Shown: piece after piece, positions 49,095 through 58,339 of the stretch | How the letters are laid out: each line of letters opens with the position of its first letter | How positions within the stretch are numbered: position 1 is the first letter of the stretch | Assembly (NCBI RefSeq): GCF_900129285.1 | Contig: NZ_FQUW01000016.1 | Coordinates: 1-64,000, forward strand | Direction of reading: 5' to 3' | DNA: 64,000 nt | DNA from: Desulfofundulus australicus DSM 11792 | Lineage (GTDB): Bacteria; Bacillota; Desulfotomaculia; Desulfotomaculales; Desulfovirgulaceae | Notes under the pieces: generated by a model | Database searches by the model: none | Told to the model about the DNA's origin: nothing | Seen by the model: the letters and a program-made list of their open reading frames with translations, nothing else | Position numbers and translations under genes: made by a program

Positions 49095-49427
49095 ATGAAA
49101 TGGCGTTGCGGTGTTTGCGGTTACATCCACGACGGGGACCAGCCGCCGGAAAAATGTCCCAAATGCGGTGCTCCGCGGGAAAAGTTTATCCAGTTGACGG
49201 AAGAAGAAGCCGGGCTTATCGAGCGTTCCCGTTTTTCCAATGATCTCCACGCCAGACTGATAGCCCTTATGCAGAAGGTGGAGCTCCTGGCCGATGAAGG
49301 TATTAAGGATAACCTGGATCCCGGCTGTCTCACCGTGTTCCGGGCGGCCAAAAACCAGGCCCGTATTCTGGCCCGGATGGCCAGGGCTGAAATTCAGACG
49401 CACATTTCCAAAGGTAAATGGGGTTAA
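49095..49427 (+). CDS. Rubredoxin-like domain protein
   Basis: A 110-residue protein. The N-terminal rubredoxin-type FeCys4 site is WRCGVCGYIHDGDQPPEKCPKCGAPREKF. A helical C-terminal domain of about 70 residues (SRFSNDLHARLIALMQKVELL...) is unassigned. ATG 49095 follows TGGAGGTGAAAG. It precedes rubrerythrin by 44 bases and likely passes electrons to it in peroxide detoxification. Confidence 0.82.
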   Translation: MKWRCGVCGYIHDGDQPPEKCPKCGAPREKFIQLTEEEAGLIERSRFSNDLHARLIALMQKVELLADEGIKDNLDPGCLTVFRAAKNQARILARMARAEIQTHISKGKWG

Positions 49428-49471
49428 TTTATACCTGGCTCCAAAAATAGAAAAAACAGGAGGATGATTGT

Positions 49472-50008
49472 ATGAAATCACTTGCCGGTACCCGTACGGA
49501 AAAGAATTTATGGGCTGCCTTTGCGGGGGAATCCCAGGCCCGCAACAAGTATACCTATTTTGCGTCCGTGGCCAAAAAGGCCGGTTACGAACAGATCGCG
49601 GCCATTTTTCTGGAAACGGCTGACAATGAAAAGGAGCACGCCAAGCGCATCCTGAAGTTCCTGGGCGGCATTGGCGATACGGAGGCCAACCTGGAGGCTG
49701 CCGCTCAAGGGGAGAATTATGAATGGACCAGCATGTACAGGGAATTTGCCGCCGTGGCCAGGGAGGAGGGCTTTGACGAAATTGCGGCCTTTTTTGAAGG
49801 GGTGGCCCGGGTGGAAGAGGAGCATGAAAAGCGTTTCCGGGCCCTTTTGCAGAATTTGAAAGAAGGAAAGGTGTTTAAGAAGGAAGGGCCGGTGCGCTGG
49901 CGGTGCCGCAACTGCGGGCACATCCATGAGGGCGATGAGGCGCCGAAGGTATGCCCGGTATGTAACCATCCCCAGGCCTTTTTCGAGGTGGCGTGTGAAA
50001 ATTACTAA
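49472..50008 (+). CDS. rbr: Rubrerythrin
   Basis: A 178-residue peroxidase. The N-terminal four-helix di-iron domain has [37 protein letters not shown] and EEEHEKRF. The C-terminal rubredoxin domain is [29 protein letters not shown]. It reduces hydrogen peroxide in anaerobes. It is paired with the rubredoxin-like gene upstream and ends at a terminator. Confidence 0.95.
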   Translation: MKSLAGTRTEKNLWAAFAGESQARNKYTYFASVAKKAGYEQIAAIFLETADNEKEHAKRILKFLGGIGDTEANLEAAAQGENYEWTSMYREFAAVAREEGFDEIAAFFEGVARVEEEHEKRFRALLQNLKEGKVFKKEGPVRWRCRNCGHIHEGDEAPKVCPVCNHPQAFFEVACENY

Positions 50009-50027
50009 GTAGATATTCTAAAAGAGG

Positions 50028-50066
50028 GCCTTCCGGGGCAGTGATCACCCGGAAGGCTTTTTTTTG
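50028..50066 (+). terminator. Terminator of rubrerythrin operon
   Basis: GCCTTCCGGG (50028-50037) pairs with CCCGGAAGGC (50048-50057), followed by TTTTTTTT. Confidence 0.88.
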
Positions 50067-50079
50067 AGCGCGCCCTTAA

Positions 50080-50883
50080 TTATGTCAGGCCTTCCCGCAA
50101 GCTGAAAGCTTCCAGCAGATCAAACCTCCGCTCCGGGTGGTAGCCCAGGTAGGTGACACCGTTGAGGCTGCGTTTCCGGGGCAAGCCGCGGGCCATATTG
50201 ATGGCCTCCAGGCTGTCACCAATGATGGTTTCGGCAATGCACCTGGCGTGCACGGGGCTGCGGAACGGGGAACCCAGGTGCCGGTGGGCAATGGTGGCTC
50301 CCACACCAATCTTCAAACCCTGGCGGGCTGCCAGGGCCAGGGCCACCGGGGGTACGGCTATCTCCCTTACGGGTATGCTGCAGAGAAACCTGCGGGAAAC
50401 AGCATGGGGTCCGTGGGATGGGGAGGCCGGCCCTATGGTTTGGGCCAGGCCCAGTTCCCGGTTTAAAGCCAGGCGTATGGCCAGCAGGTAGCTGGCCAGG
50501 TCGGAAAGCCGGGCCAGTTCATCGACGGGATAGCAGTTGGTCAGGGCCAGGTCCATTCCCCCGGCGGTAACCGCCCCGGCCAGATCCCGCAGTACATCAA
50601 CGATGTCCCCGTCCATATCCCCGTCCACAAATAATACGGCCCGGGCACCCAGCTTTCTGACCTGGAGCGCTCCCACCGCCCGGGGTACGTCGATGCCCAG
50701 AGGTTCGGGAAAAACCAGCGCTTTTACCCTTCGGGAAGGGAAGCTCCGGACAATTTGTTCCGAACAATCACGGCATCCATTGAGCACGGTTAACACCATA
50801 TCCACGGGTACGGCCAGCAAGTTCCTCAATACCTTTTCCAGGCGCGGGGCTTCATTTTTTGCCGGAACCACAGCTACCAGCAT
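50080..50883 (-). CDS. Family 2 glycosyltransferase
   Basis: A 267-residue GT-A fold enzyme: LVAVVPAKNEAPRLEKVLRNLL at the N-terminus, FVDGDMDGDIVDVL with the DxD metal site, then VDELARLSDL. No transmembrane segment is seen. It would use a nucleotide sugar, and the acceptor cannot be told. It is monocistronic and divergent from yabG, so it could be spore- or envelope-related. Confidence 0.78.
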   Translation of the reverse strand: MLVAVVPAKNEAPRLEKVLRNLLAVPVDMVLTVLNGCRDCSEQIVRSFPSRRVKALVFPEPLGIDVPRAVGALQVRKLGARAVLFVDGDMDGDIVDVLRDLAGAVTAGGMDLALTNCYPVDELARLSDLASYLLAIRLALNRELGLAQTIGPASPSHGPHAVSRRFLCSIPVREIAVPPVALALAARQGLKIGVGATIAHRHLGSPFRSPVHARCIAETIIGDSLEAINMARGLPRKRSLNGVTYLGYHPERRFDLLEAFSLREGLT

Positions 50884-50963
50884 AGCGATCCCCCTTAATT
50901 TTCTAGCTGGTTTTAAATTTATGTCATCCTGCTGGTGAGCGTTACCAGTTAGATCACCTCTAA

Positions 50964-51881
50964 ATGGTACATCTACATAAAATAGGAAAAAGGATAAGGA
51001 GGAAGGCCGCTGTGGAGGGAATCAAGGTCGGGGATATAGTGGGGCGGATTTCATACGGGTGTGATATTTTCTTTAAAGTGGTGGAATTGACGGTAAGTAA
51101 AGATGGCAGAAAAAATGCCCGCCTGAAAGGACTGGATAAACGGTTATGCGCGACCGCACCGGTGGAGGATCTGCGCAAGTTTCAACCCGCCGAGGTAGCT
51201 GCCTTCTGGCATTCTTTCATGACCAGAAATCACGAGCACATGAAGCGCATTTTCAAACGCCGGGAACTGGACCGGCAGCGCCTGGTTCGGGGTAACGACG
51301 AAGTTTCCCGGCTGGGTACTTTTGACGTTCCGGGTTCGGTACTGCATATAGATGGCGATGGTGACTACCTGGATCTGTGCCTCACCACCTATCGCCAGCT
51401 GGGTATACCGGCTTTTGGTTACCATATCGATGAAGAGAAGCAGCCCGGGGTGATTACCGAATTGCTGCAGAAACATCGTCCCGATATCCTTGTGCTCACC
51501 GGTCACGATGGTATTGAAAAGAATACGAGCAACTTTGCCGATTTAAATAATTACCACCATTCCCGGTTTTTTGTGGAAGCGGTTAAGAAGGCCCGTTTAT
51601 ATGAAAAAAGCCGGGATGATCTGGTTATCTTTGCCGGGGCCTGCCAGTCCCACTATGAAGCCATCCTGGAGGCGGGCGCCAATTTTGCCAGCTCCCCCCA
51701 CAGGGTCCTCATTCACACCTTTGACCCCGTTTTTGTGGTGGAGAAGATTGCCTATACTTCCATTTACGATTACATTTCCCTGAAGGAAATCATTGCCGGT
51801 ACCATTACCGGTTTTCCGGGAATTGGTGGGATAGAAACCAGGGGGAAATACCGCCTGGGGCTGCCCAAGTCCCCCTATTAA
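50964..51881 (+). CDS. yabG: Sporulation-specific protease YabG
   Basis: A 305-residue protein with the YabG family layout. The N-terminus (GIKVGDIVGRISYGCDIFFKVVEL) is a Kow-like barrel. Later blocks are VLHIDGDGDYLDLCL, ILVLTGHDGIEK, FFVEAVKKAR, IFAGACQSHYEAILEAGANFASSPHRVLIH. The Cys in AGACQSHYE and the His nearby are likely catalytic. YabG trims coat proteins during spore maturation. Confidence 0.92.
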   Translation: MVHLHKIGKRIRRKAAVEGIKVGDIVGRISYGCDIFFKVVELTVSKDGRKNARLKGLDKRLCATAPVEDLRKFQPAEVAAFWHSFMTRNHEHMKRIFKRRELDRQRLVRGNDEVSRLGTFDVPGSVLHIDGDGDYLDLCLTTYRQLGIPAFGYHIDEEKQPGVITELLQKHRPDILVLTGHDGIEKNTSNFADLNNYHHSRFFVEAVKKARLYEKSRDDLVIFAGACQSHYEAILEAGANFASSPHRVLIHTFDPVFVVEKIAYTSIYDYISLKEIIAGTITGFPGIGGIETRGKYRLGLPKSPY

Positions 51882-51986
51882 GGTTTTAAAACTGCATCCG
51901 TTCCGTTGCCGGTGTCCGGTGTCTCCCGTCACCCCTTCCAGTCTTTATGCATATGATGCACAAGGACCTTGAGGAGGGGTATTTTT

Positions 51987-52991
51987 ATGGATAGGTTTTT
52001 TCGCGTCCTCAAAAAATCCCGGGCACAGCTCCTGCAACTGCCCAACGTTATCGGCGTTGGGGTCGGTCATAAACAGGTATCCGGTGAACTTACCGGACGC
52101 CCCGCCCTCATTATCTTTGTGAAGAAAAAAGTTCCAGCTGGCAGCCTGGCCCGCGTACAGCAGGTGCCGACCTTCATTGACGGGCTGCCCACCGATGTTA
52201 TAGAAATTGGTGAAGTCAGGTTGCTTTCCCTGCGCACAGGGAAGGAGCGCCCGGCTCAGCCGGGGATGAGCATCGGGCACTACAAGATCAGCGCCGGTAC
52301 CTTTGGTGCCGTGGTGAAAGACCGGGTTACCGGAGAGCCGCTGATTTTGAGCAACAATCATATCCTGGCCAATGCTACGGACGGGAGGGATGGGCGGGCG
52401 GCCGTCGGGGACCCCATCCTGCAGCCCGGTCCCTATGACGGTGGTCTGGAGAAGGACCGTATCGGCACACTGCTGCGTTTTTCTCCGCTGCTGCGGAGCC
52501 TTCAGGAGGCCGATTGCCCGGTGGCCGGGGCCATGGTCAGGGCGGGTAACCTGCTGGTCAGGATGGTCAGACCCCAGTACCGCTTGAAAATGTACCGGCT
52601 TTACCAGGGGGGCAACGTTATCGATGCTGCCGTAGCCCGTCCGGACCGTCCTGACTTAATCAGCGATGAAATCCTGGAAATCGGGAAAGTGGAAGGTGTG
52701 ACCGGGGTGGCCCCCGGTCAGGAGGTAATGAAAAGCGGACGTACCACTGGAGTTTCCCGGGGAATCGTTACCGCCATCGGGGTGTCCCTGGAAGTGGAGC
52801 TGGGTAATGATGAAAAGGGCTGGTTTATCGACCAGGTAGTTACCGATATGAGCTCCCGGCCCGGGGACAGCGGCTCCCTGGTTTTGGATCGCGAGAAACG
52901 GGCCGTAGGCCTTTTGTTTGCCGGTTCTGACAGGTACACCATCTTCAACCGTATTGACCGGGTGCTCTCCCGGCTGGAGGTGGAGTTTTAA
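51987..52991 (+). CDS. Trypsin-like serine protease
   Basis: A 334-residue protein. After an N-terminal segment (NVIGVGVGHKQVSG...ALIIFVKKKVPAG) comes a chymotrypsin fold with SNNHILANAT (catalytic His) and SSRPGDSGSLVLD (catalytic Ser in GDSG). No clear signal peptide is visible, so it may act in the cytoplasm or mother cell. It resembles the NAL1-like group of peptidases. ATG 51987 follows GAGGAGGGG. It sits among sporulation genes. Confidence 0.8.
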   Translation: MDRFFRVLKKSRAQLLQLPNVIGVGVGHKQVSGELTGRPALIIFVKKKVPAGSLARVQQVPTFIDGLPTDVIEIGEVRLLSLRTGKERPAQPGMSIGHYKISAGTFGAVVKDRVTGEPLILSNNHILANATDGRDGRAAVGDPILQPGPYDGGLEKDRIGTLLRFSPLLRSLQEADCPVAGAMVRAGNLLVRMVRPQYRLKMYRLYQGGNVIDAAVARPDRPDLISDEILEIGKVEGVTGVAPGQEVMKSGRTTGVSRGIVTAIGVSLEVELGNDEKGWFIDQVVTDMSSRPGDSGSLVLDREKRAVGLLFAGSDRYTIFNRIDRVLSRLEVEF

Positions 52992-53029
52992 ACATCGTGG
53001 TGCCGGGCAATGGGTGCGGTAGAGGTGAG

Positions 53030-53428
53030 GTGGCAGTGATTGAGGATTTCCTGCCTGAAGGTACGGAAGTTGCCCTGGTGATGCTGGGCGGAAAAATTCC
53101 GGCCATCGGGCCGTTAATAGACAGCCGGCGGGAGGCGTTAAGCCTGGCCCGCCATTATATGAAAATAATTGATGATCTGTCCGGCCGCTCCCAGTCGTTT
53201 CAAATGGTGACTGCACGGCAGGGTGACGGCCGTTATTCCATTTTTCTGCAGGGGGGAGGGACGGTTATGAAGGTGCTGTGTAACGTGGATGAATTGCTGT
53301 TCCGGCGCTTCCGCAAGGCCTTCCGCCGGGGATTGTTTATCCTTACCGTGTTTTTTAAGGGGGAAGAGGGGATGGAATGCCTGGCCGTTACCGAGGGGCT
53401 GGGAGCAATTATCTTCACCCCCGGTTAA
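53030..53428 (+). CDS. Unknown 132-residue protein
   Basis: GTG 53030 with AGAGGTGAGG upstream is preferred over an earlier in-frame ATG/GTG at 52997. The sequence (VIEDFLPEGTEVALVMLGGK, YSIFLQGGGTVMKVLCNVDELLFRRFRKAF) has an alternating strand-helix pattern without transmembrane segments. No family is recognised. It follows the protease gene by about 40 bases and may share its operon. Confidence 0.55.
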   Translation: MAVIEDFLPEGTEVALVMLGGKIPAIGPLIDSRREALSLARHYMKIIDDLSGRSQSFQMVTARQGDGRYSIFLQGGGTVMKVLCNVDELLFRRFRKAFRRGLFILTVFFKGEEGMECLAVTEGLGAIIFTPG

Positions 53429-53616
53429 GGAAATAACAAATATATCCATTAGATACCCAGGTAGTATAATCAGCCAGCACAGGGAGTTGCCTGGATCTAT
53501 TGCTAATTTTATGGCATATTACGTCGAAATAGCGCTTTTGCCTTTTAGTGGTGATTTTTGATAAGTTAGAGAAAAAGCCCGCGATAACGGGCAAAAAAAG
53601 AAAAAGGAGTGTGATT

Positions 53617-54633
53617 ATGAACAAAAAACTCAAATCCCTGGTTGCTGTGGTTGTAAGTGTAGTGCTGTTAGGCGGGCTGTTTACCTTTCCTGCCCTGGCC
53701 GCTGCATCATCTTATTCCAGTTATTTAGACAGCGGCAGCGGGCAAAAAGTTCCCGCTTATGTGTTAAACCCCACAGCTGAAGAACAACGCATGATGTCCC
53801 TGATCAACCAGCAGAGGAGCAGTAAGGGCTTACCTCCTTTAAAAATTGATCCCCGGCTGGTTGAGCTGGCCCGGAAGAGGGCTGGCCAGATAGTGGACAG
53901 GGGATTGAGCGGCTACCAGGGCTCCCTGTCCCAGCTGTTAAAAGATAAAGGTATCAGCTACACCTACGCGGCCCAGACCCTGGTTCGGGCCACCTCCGTG
54001 GACAGTGCCTGCCAGGCCTTGCTGAAGTCCCCGGCCTATCAAAAAGATGTGCTGGGTACCAGGTACGATCGCATAGGCGTGGGCGTGGCCAGAAGTGGCA
54101 GCTGGTTGTACATTGTACAGCTTCTGGTGGGTGGAGAGGGCAAGTCCCTCAGCGGGCAGCCTGCGCCTCAGCCTGCGCCTCAACCTGTGCCCAATCCGCC
54201 GGCACCCCAGCCCGCTCCCCAGCCGGAACCACCGGCCGGGTCAGTAAGTGGCCTTACGGTGGACGAGCAGCAGATGATCCAGCTTATCAACCAGGAACGG
54301 GCACGCTACGGGCTGGCGCCGTTGAAAGTAAATATGGAGCTGGTGAAGGTGGCCCGGCTTAAAGCCCGGGATATGGTGGAAAAGGGTTACTTCAGCCATA
54401 ATTCGCCTACCTACGGCAGCCCCTTTGAAATGATGAGCCAGTTCGGCATTACCTACCGCTATGCCGGTGAGAACCTGGCGGGAGCACCGACGGTGGAAAT
54501 GGCCCATAATAATCTGATGAATTCGCCGGGGCACCGGGCCAATATCTTGAACGCCAATTATAAAGAAATCGGCATCGGGGTGGTTTCCAGCCCCCTTTAC
54601 GGTAAAATTTTTGTGCAGATGTTTACCGGTTAA
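53617..54633 (+). CDS. Secreted protein with two CAP (SCP/PR1) domains
   Basis: A 338-residue protein. A Sec signal peptide (LKSLVAVVVSVVLLGGLFTFPALAAA) is followed by a degenerate CAP domain (about 52-175, without the His/Glu set), a Pro-Ala-Gln linker (QPAPQPAPQPVPNPPAPQPA), and a C-terminal YkwD-type CAP domain with GYFSHNSPTYGSPFEMM, AGENLAGAPT and MNSPGHRANILNANYKEIGIG. ATG 53617 follows AAAAAGGAG. It is secreted or wall-associated with unknown target. Confidence 0.9.
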   Translation: MNKKLKSLVAVVVSVVLLGGLFTFPALAAASSYSSYLDSGSGQKVPAYVLNPTAEEQRMMSLINQQRSSKGLPPLKIDPRLVELARKRAGQIVDRGLSGYQGSLSQLLKDKGISYTYAAQTLVRATSVDSACQALLKSPAYQKDVLGTRYDRIGVGVARSGSWLYIVQLLVGGEGKSLSGQPAPQPAPQPVPNPPAPQPAPQPEPPAGSVSGLTVDEQQMIQLINQERARYGLAPLKVNMELVKVARLKARDMVEKGYFSHNSPTYGSPFEMMSQFGITYRYAGENLAGAPTVEMAHNNLMNSPGHRANILNANYKEIGIGVVSSPLYGKIFVQMFTG

Positions 54634-54642
54634 ATGTTCACT

Positions 54643-54694
54643 TAATCCCGTCGCCGTGGCTCCAGGTCGCTCCTCCTTTAAAACCAGGGCACAT
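54643..54694 (-). repeat. Truncated copy of repeat family 1
   Basis: It keeps the terminal part in reverse orientation (TCCAGGTCGCTCCTCCTTTA then AAACCAGGGCACAT), joined to ATCCCGTCGCC from deeper in the core. About 20 bases found in copy 2 are missing at the junction and the far half is absent. The conserved outer TTTGTCAATT follows. Confidence 0.75.
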
Positions 54695-54716
54695 AAAGAG
54701 TTTGTCAATTGCCTGA

Positions 54717-54745
54717 ATCTCCCGATTAAGCCGGGAGATTTTTTC
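54717..54745 (+). terminator. Terminator after CAP protein
   Basis: ATCTCCCG (54717-54724) pairs with CGGGAGAT (54732-54739), followed by TTTTTTC. Confidence 0.82.
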
Positions 54746-54833
54746 TTTTTCTGGGAGATTACCAAAAATCCGCACATTAATTGACACGGCTCATATATAT
54801 ATTATAGACCACTCTTGAAAGGAGGATATATCC

Positions 54834-56378
54834 ATGGTTGGAAACGCCGCACCGGCCACGGAACGGTTGCGGGTCAACCAGGTGGTTAGCGAAGACACGC
54901 ACCAGGTCGTGGTTCGCGGCAAGATCACCGTACCCGACCCCAAACCAGACGTGCAAAAAATCCTGTCCACGGACAAATCGGCCAGGATTAAGAAAGTTGA
55001 GCTGGTTCCGGATAAGGCCATCGTGGAAGGGACCCTGACCCTGCAGATTGTTTATGTGGCCTTTGAGCCCTCCCAGTCAGTGCACCACATGCACCAGCAG
55101 CTTCCCTTTACCACCTATGTAGATCTTCCCGGGGCTATGCCGGGTATGGATGCTACGGCCAGGGTAACGGTGGAAGATGTCAGCATTGAACCTGACCCGA
55201 ATGACCCCCGCCGGTTTGATGTAACCGCCATCCTGAGTGTTTTTGTCAAAGTTACTGAAATGCAGGATGTGGATGTTGTAACCGAATGTCCTTCCGGGGC
55301 CACCTGCGAGATGGAAACCATTAAGGTGGCCAATGTGGTGGGCAGCGGAACCAGGCAGGTTATTGTCAGCGAGGACTTTCGCGTGCCGGGCGATAAACCG
55401 CCGGTGGAAAAAATCCTGGAGGTGGACGCCACCGCTGAAGTTACCGATAAAAAGCTTATTAAAAACAAGGTCATCATTGAGGGCAGGGTAACCATCCAGG
55501 TGTTATACGTTGCCGCAGAGCCCGACCAGCCCGTTCACCAGCTCCACAGGTCTTTCCGCTTCAGCGATTTTGTGGAGGTAGATGGGGCCGAACAGGACAT
55601 GGATGTCCGGGTAGATGTTAAGGTGGAAAATGCCGATGTGGATATCCTGGACGGCGAACGCCTGCGGGCTGACGTGGTTCTGATGCTGACGGCCTATGTT
55701 ACCGAACCAAAGCAGATTAACGTTATTACAGGGATCAGCGGCGTTGAGGCCACCATGGCCAGGCTTAAGATTGATCATGTGGTGGGCGAGGACAGCACCC
55801 AGGTAGTGCTCCGGGATACCTTTGAGACGCCGGACCCCAAGCCCGACGTGGAGAAGGTCCTCGACGTTACCGTGCAGCAAGTGGAGGTTACCGAAACAAA
55901 GATTATCAGTGACAAAGTAATCGTCCGCGGCTTTGTGGATGTACACGTGGTTTATGTGGCCAAGAAACCGGACCAGGCCGTGCATGCCCTGGAGCGGCGG
56001 CTCTATTTCCGCACCTTTGTGGAAATCGAGGGTGCCCGGGAAGGCCTGGATGTGGATGTTCGCCCGGTAGTGGAGTTTATTACCGCCGAAGCGGAAGGTC
56101 CAAACGTTACCCTGGAAGTGGTGCTCAAGCTAACGGTTAAGGTGACCGAGTCGCTGCAGCGGGATGTGGTTATCTCCCTGGCTCCAGCACCTCCTGTGAT
56201 CTGCCCGCCGGGAGAAACCATAGACTATACCGTGCAGCCCGGGGATACCTACTGGAAGATCGCCCAGCGGTTTGGGACGACTGTGGAGGCCATTAAAGCA
56301 GCCAATCCGGACAAAGATCCGTATAACCTTCAGCCCGGTGACGTGATTAAAGTTCCCTGCGCTCCTGCCAAAGGTTAA
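54834..56378 (+). CDS. SPOCS (DUF3794) x3 + LysM protein, SipL-like
   Basis: A 514-residue protein. Three repeats of about 150 residues share RL-x-VNQVVSEDTHQVVVRGKI-like starts, PDPKPDVQKIL, and VIVEGTLTLQIVYVA cores (about 8-145, 160-300, 310-440). A C-terminal LysM (YTVQPGDTYWKIAQRFGTTVEAIKAANP) closes it. The arrangement resembles SipL of Clostridioides, a spore-coat morphogen that binds SpoIVA. Strong AAAGGAGGAT precedes ATG 54834. Confidence 0.85.
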   Translation: MVGNAAPATERLRVNQVVSEDTHQVVVRGKITVPDPKPDVQKILSTDKSARIKKVELVPDKAIVEGTLTLQIVYVAFEPSQSVHHMHQQLPFTTYVDLPGAMPGMDATARVTVEDVSIEPDPNDPRRFDVTAILSVFVKVTEMQDVDVVTECPSGATCEMETIKVANVVGSGTRQVIVSEDFRVPGDKPPVEKILEVDATAEVTDKKLIKNKVIIEGRVTIQVLYVAAEPDQPVHQLHRSFRFSDFVEVDGAEQDMDVRVDVKVENADVDILDGERLRADVVLMLTAYVTEPKQINVITGISGVEATMARLKIDHVVGEDSTQVVLRDTFETPDPKPDVEKVLDVTVQQVEVTETKIISDKVIVRGFVDVHVVYVAKKPDQAVHALERRLYFRTFVEIEGAREGLDVDVRPVVEFITAEAEGPNVTLEVVLKLTVKVTESLQRDVVISLAPAPPVICPPGETIDYTVQPGDTYWKIAQRFGTTVEAIKAANPDKDPYNLQPGDVIKVPCAPAKG

Positions 56379-56412
56379 TTTTATACCTGTTGTATTAAGG
56401 AGGTAGAGCCTG

Positions 56413-57498
56413 ATGCCCATCGAGTATGTTTATACCGAGCCGGAAGAGATAACGTGCCTCAAAATTAAAGTGCCGGTGGTGCTGGCCGAGGAAGAGGCGC
56501 AGGTGCTGGTGGACAGCACCATTACCCTGCCCGAACTGGCCAAGAAAGTAGACCATATTGATGCCAAAGTGGAGGATCTGGAGGCCGAGCCCGTATTCAT
56601 CCATGAACACATCGGCAGCTGGTATCCCAAAATTAGCAATGAGTGGAAAAATCATTTCAAGCATATTGCCGGGCACGTGGCCGTAGTCAAGAAGATTATT
56701 ATCAGCGGCGTCCTGCACAAGCAAATCTTTTATGTCAACAACCGCGATGAGGTCAAGCACTTTGCCGAAAATGTTCCCTTTACCAAGATGGTTGAGCTCA
56801 GGGAACCCCAGGCTGTGCTCCGGGAAGATGATGTCATGGTCCAGTTTCCCAAGCCCAAGTTTGATATTACCTGGGAACTGGTCCGGGCCAGCCGCCTGCA
56901 CCAGGTCGGCGTAATTATCGTGCGGGTCAAGGTGGTGGAAGAGCGGCAGATTTACGTCCAGCTCTGCCCGTCTCCCGAGCTCTGTCCTCCCGGCAACCTG
57001 CTGGAAGATCCCGGCTTTGAGCAGTGGGCAGGCAATGTCCCCGTCTTCTGGGGGGCCACGGCCAACGTTGCTCCCACCAATGTGGTCCATACCGGCAGCT
57101 TTGCCGCCGAACTGGGAGTTGCGGATCCGGGAAGCACGGCGGTTATTTTCCAGACTGTACGCCGGAATATCGCTCCGGCCAGGGCCTATAAACTGACCTT
57201 CTGGGCCCGGGAAAATGTTGCTCCCGGTACCCACCCCGTTAGTGCCTTTAACCTGGTGGCGGAGGTACGCTTCTTTGACCGTAACGGTGTACAGATAGAC
57301 GGTGCTGTGCAGAGCATTGGCAGTGTAAATATTCCCGATAATAATTACCAGCAATTCACTGTCAATGTGCCCGCTTCGCCGGCCGGAGCTCGCACGGCCC
57401 TGGTGCGCTTTACCTTTAACCCGGCCACCGGAAATACCAATACGGTAAAAATCGATGATGTGAGCTTTGAATGTGTGGGAGGATTCCCAACGTCATAA
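56413..57498 (+). CDS. SPOCS-domain protein with C-terminal carbohydrate-binding-like domain
   Basis: A 361-residue protein. The first half is a SPOCS-like region (VVVKKIIISGVLHKQIFYVN type strands, VPFTKMVELREPQ). The second half (NLLEDPGFEQWAGNVPVFWG ... VKIDDVSFECVG) is a beta-sandwich like CBM4/9 or NTTRR domains. It follows the SipL-like gene by 34 bases with AAGGAGG upstream. It may link coat proteins to a surface glycan. No signal peptide is visible, as expected for mother-cell coat proteins. Confidence 0.75.
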   Translation: MPIEYVYTEPEEITCLKIKVPVVLAEEEAQVLVDSTITLPELAKKVDHIDAKVEDLEAEPVFIHEHIGSWYPKISNEWKNHFKHIAGHVAVVKKIIISGVLHKQIFYVNNRDEVKHFAENVPFTKMVELREPQAVLREDDVMVQFPKPKFDITWELVRASRLHQVGVIIVRVKVVEERQIYVQLCPSPELCPPGNLLEDPGFEQWAGNVPVFWGATANVAPTNVVHTGSFAAELGVADPGSTAVIFQTVRRNIAPARAYKLTFWARENVAPGTHPVSAFNLVAEVRFFDRNGVQIDGAVQSIGSVNIPDNNYQQFTVNVPASPAGARTALVRFTFNPATGNTNTVKIDDVSFECVGGFPTS

Positions 57499-57642
57499 CG
57501 GCATAAGCCGGAAATTAACCCTGTTTGAAATTTGTACGTGAAGCTGTTCACCACAGCTTTTCTTTTTGTTGGCCCCGGTCATGAACCGCTGCCCGCACCG
57601 GGCCGGAACAGGGGAACTTTTAACCCACAGGAGGGGAATATA

Positions 57643-57942
57643 GTGTTTTTTAACTCACCCAAGCTGGCCCAGCAGCTGGAGGAGCTGCAGGAAGAGGCCC
57701 GGCGGATAGTCGTTACCAGGGAAGGACCTCCAGGTGTGTTGCGCCTGACTGTGAACGGGCTGCAGCAGGTGCTGGAGGTAGATTTTGGGCCCGCTGCCCC
57801 GGCGTTAATGTACCGGGGGGAGCTGGGAGCGCTGGTCCGGGACATCCTTAACGAAGCTCTGCTCGAGGCCCGCCGGCAGTTGAGGAATGAAGTGGTCAGA
57901 AAAACGGGACTCAACATTCCCCATCTGCCGGGACTCTTTTAG
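57643..57942 (+). CDS. YbaB/EbfC-like paralogue
   Basis: A 99-residue protein: KLAQQLEELQEEARRIVVTREG, LRLTVNGLQQVLEVDFGPAA, and the ending LNIPHLPGLF also found in the ybaB product (NLPGLF). GTG 57643 with AGGAGGGG is preferred over an in-frame start at 57532. Unlike ybaB it is not near recR; it sits with spore-coat-like and small unknown genes, so a specialised, perhaps sporulation-stage, DNA-binding role is possible. Confidence 0.7.
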   Translation: MFFNSPKLAQQLEELQEEARRIVVTREGPPGVLRLTVNGLQQVLEVDFGPAAPALMYRGELGALVRDILNEALLEARRQLRNEVVRKTGLNIPHLPGLF

Positions 57943-57955
57943 AGGGGGGGAGGAG

Positions 57956-58303
57956 ATGGAGGAAAAGGGTCAGCATCAAAGCCTGGAGACAACCTTGTTT
58001 CGCCTGCTGGAGCAAAAAGGGCCGTCCACGGATCCCTTGATCCTGCTGAGCCTGGTCAACCTGATGGGGCTGATCAACCTCATGGGGTATCGTTTGGGGA
58101 TCTCCGGTAAAAATGCCGCGGTCCGGGCCGGCGGGAAAGGTGAGGGCAGTTCTCCCCGGCCGGCGAACCGGGAGATCCCGCCCCAGCTGGCCGGCTTATT
58201 CGGCAGCCTGCTGGGCCCGGCAGGCCCTCCCCGTGCTCCGTCGGCATCTCCTGCAGAAGGTAATACCGCCGTAAAGGAGGAGGAAAAGCCGGCCAGGGAT
58301 TAA
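57956..58303 (+). CDS. Small Leu/Pro-rich unknown protein A
   Basis: A 115-residue protein. The N-terminus (LETTLFRLLEQKGPSTDPLILLSLVNLMGLINLMGYRL) is an amphipathic or hydrophobic helix block, the rest is Gly/Pro/Ala-rich and probably unstructured (FGSLLGPAGPPRAPSAS). The N-terminal block is repeated in the larger protein at 59335 (LEEVLFSLLDYQ...LMLALLNLLGIVSLM). ATG 57956 follows GGGGGGAGGAG. Function unknown. Confidence 0.65.
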   Translation: MEEKGQHQSLETTLFRLLEQKGPSTDPLILLSLVNLMGLINLMGYRLGISGKNAAVRAGGKGEGSSPRPANREIPPQLAGLFGSLLGPAGPPRAPSASPAEGNTAVKEEEKPARD

Positions 58304-58339
58304 AAAGCAAAACGGGGGTTCTCAGACGAAACCCCCGGG

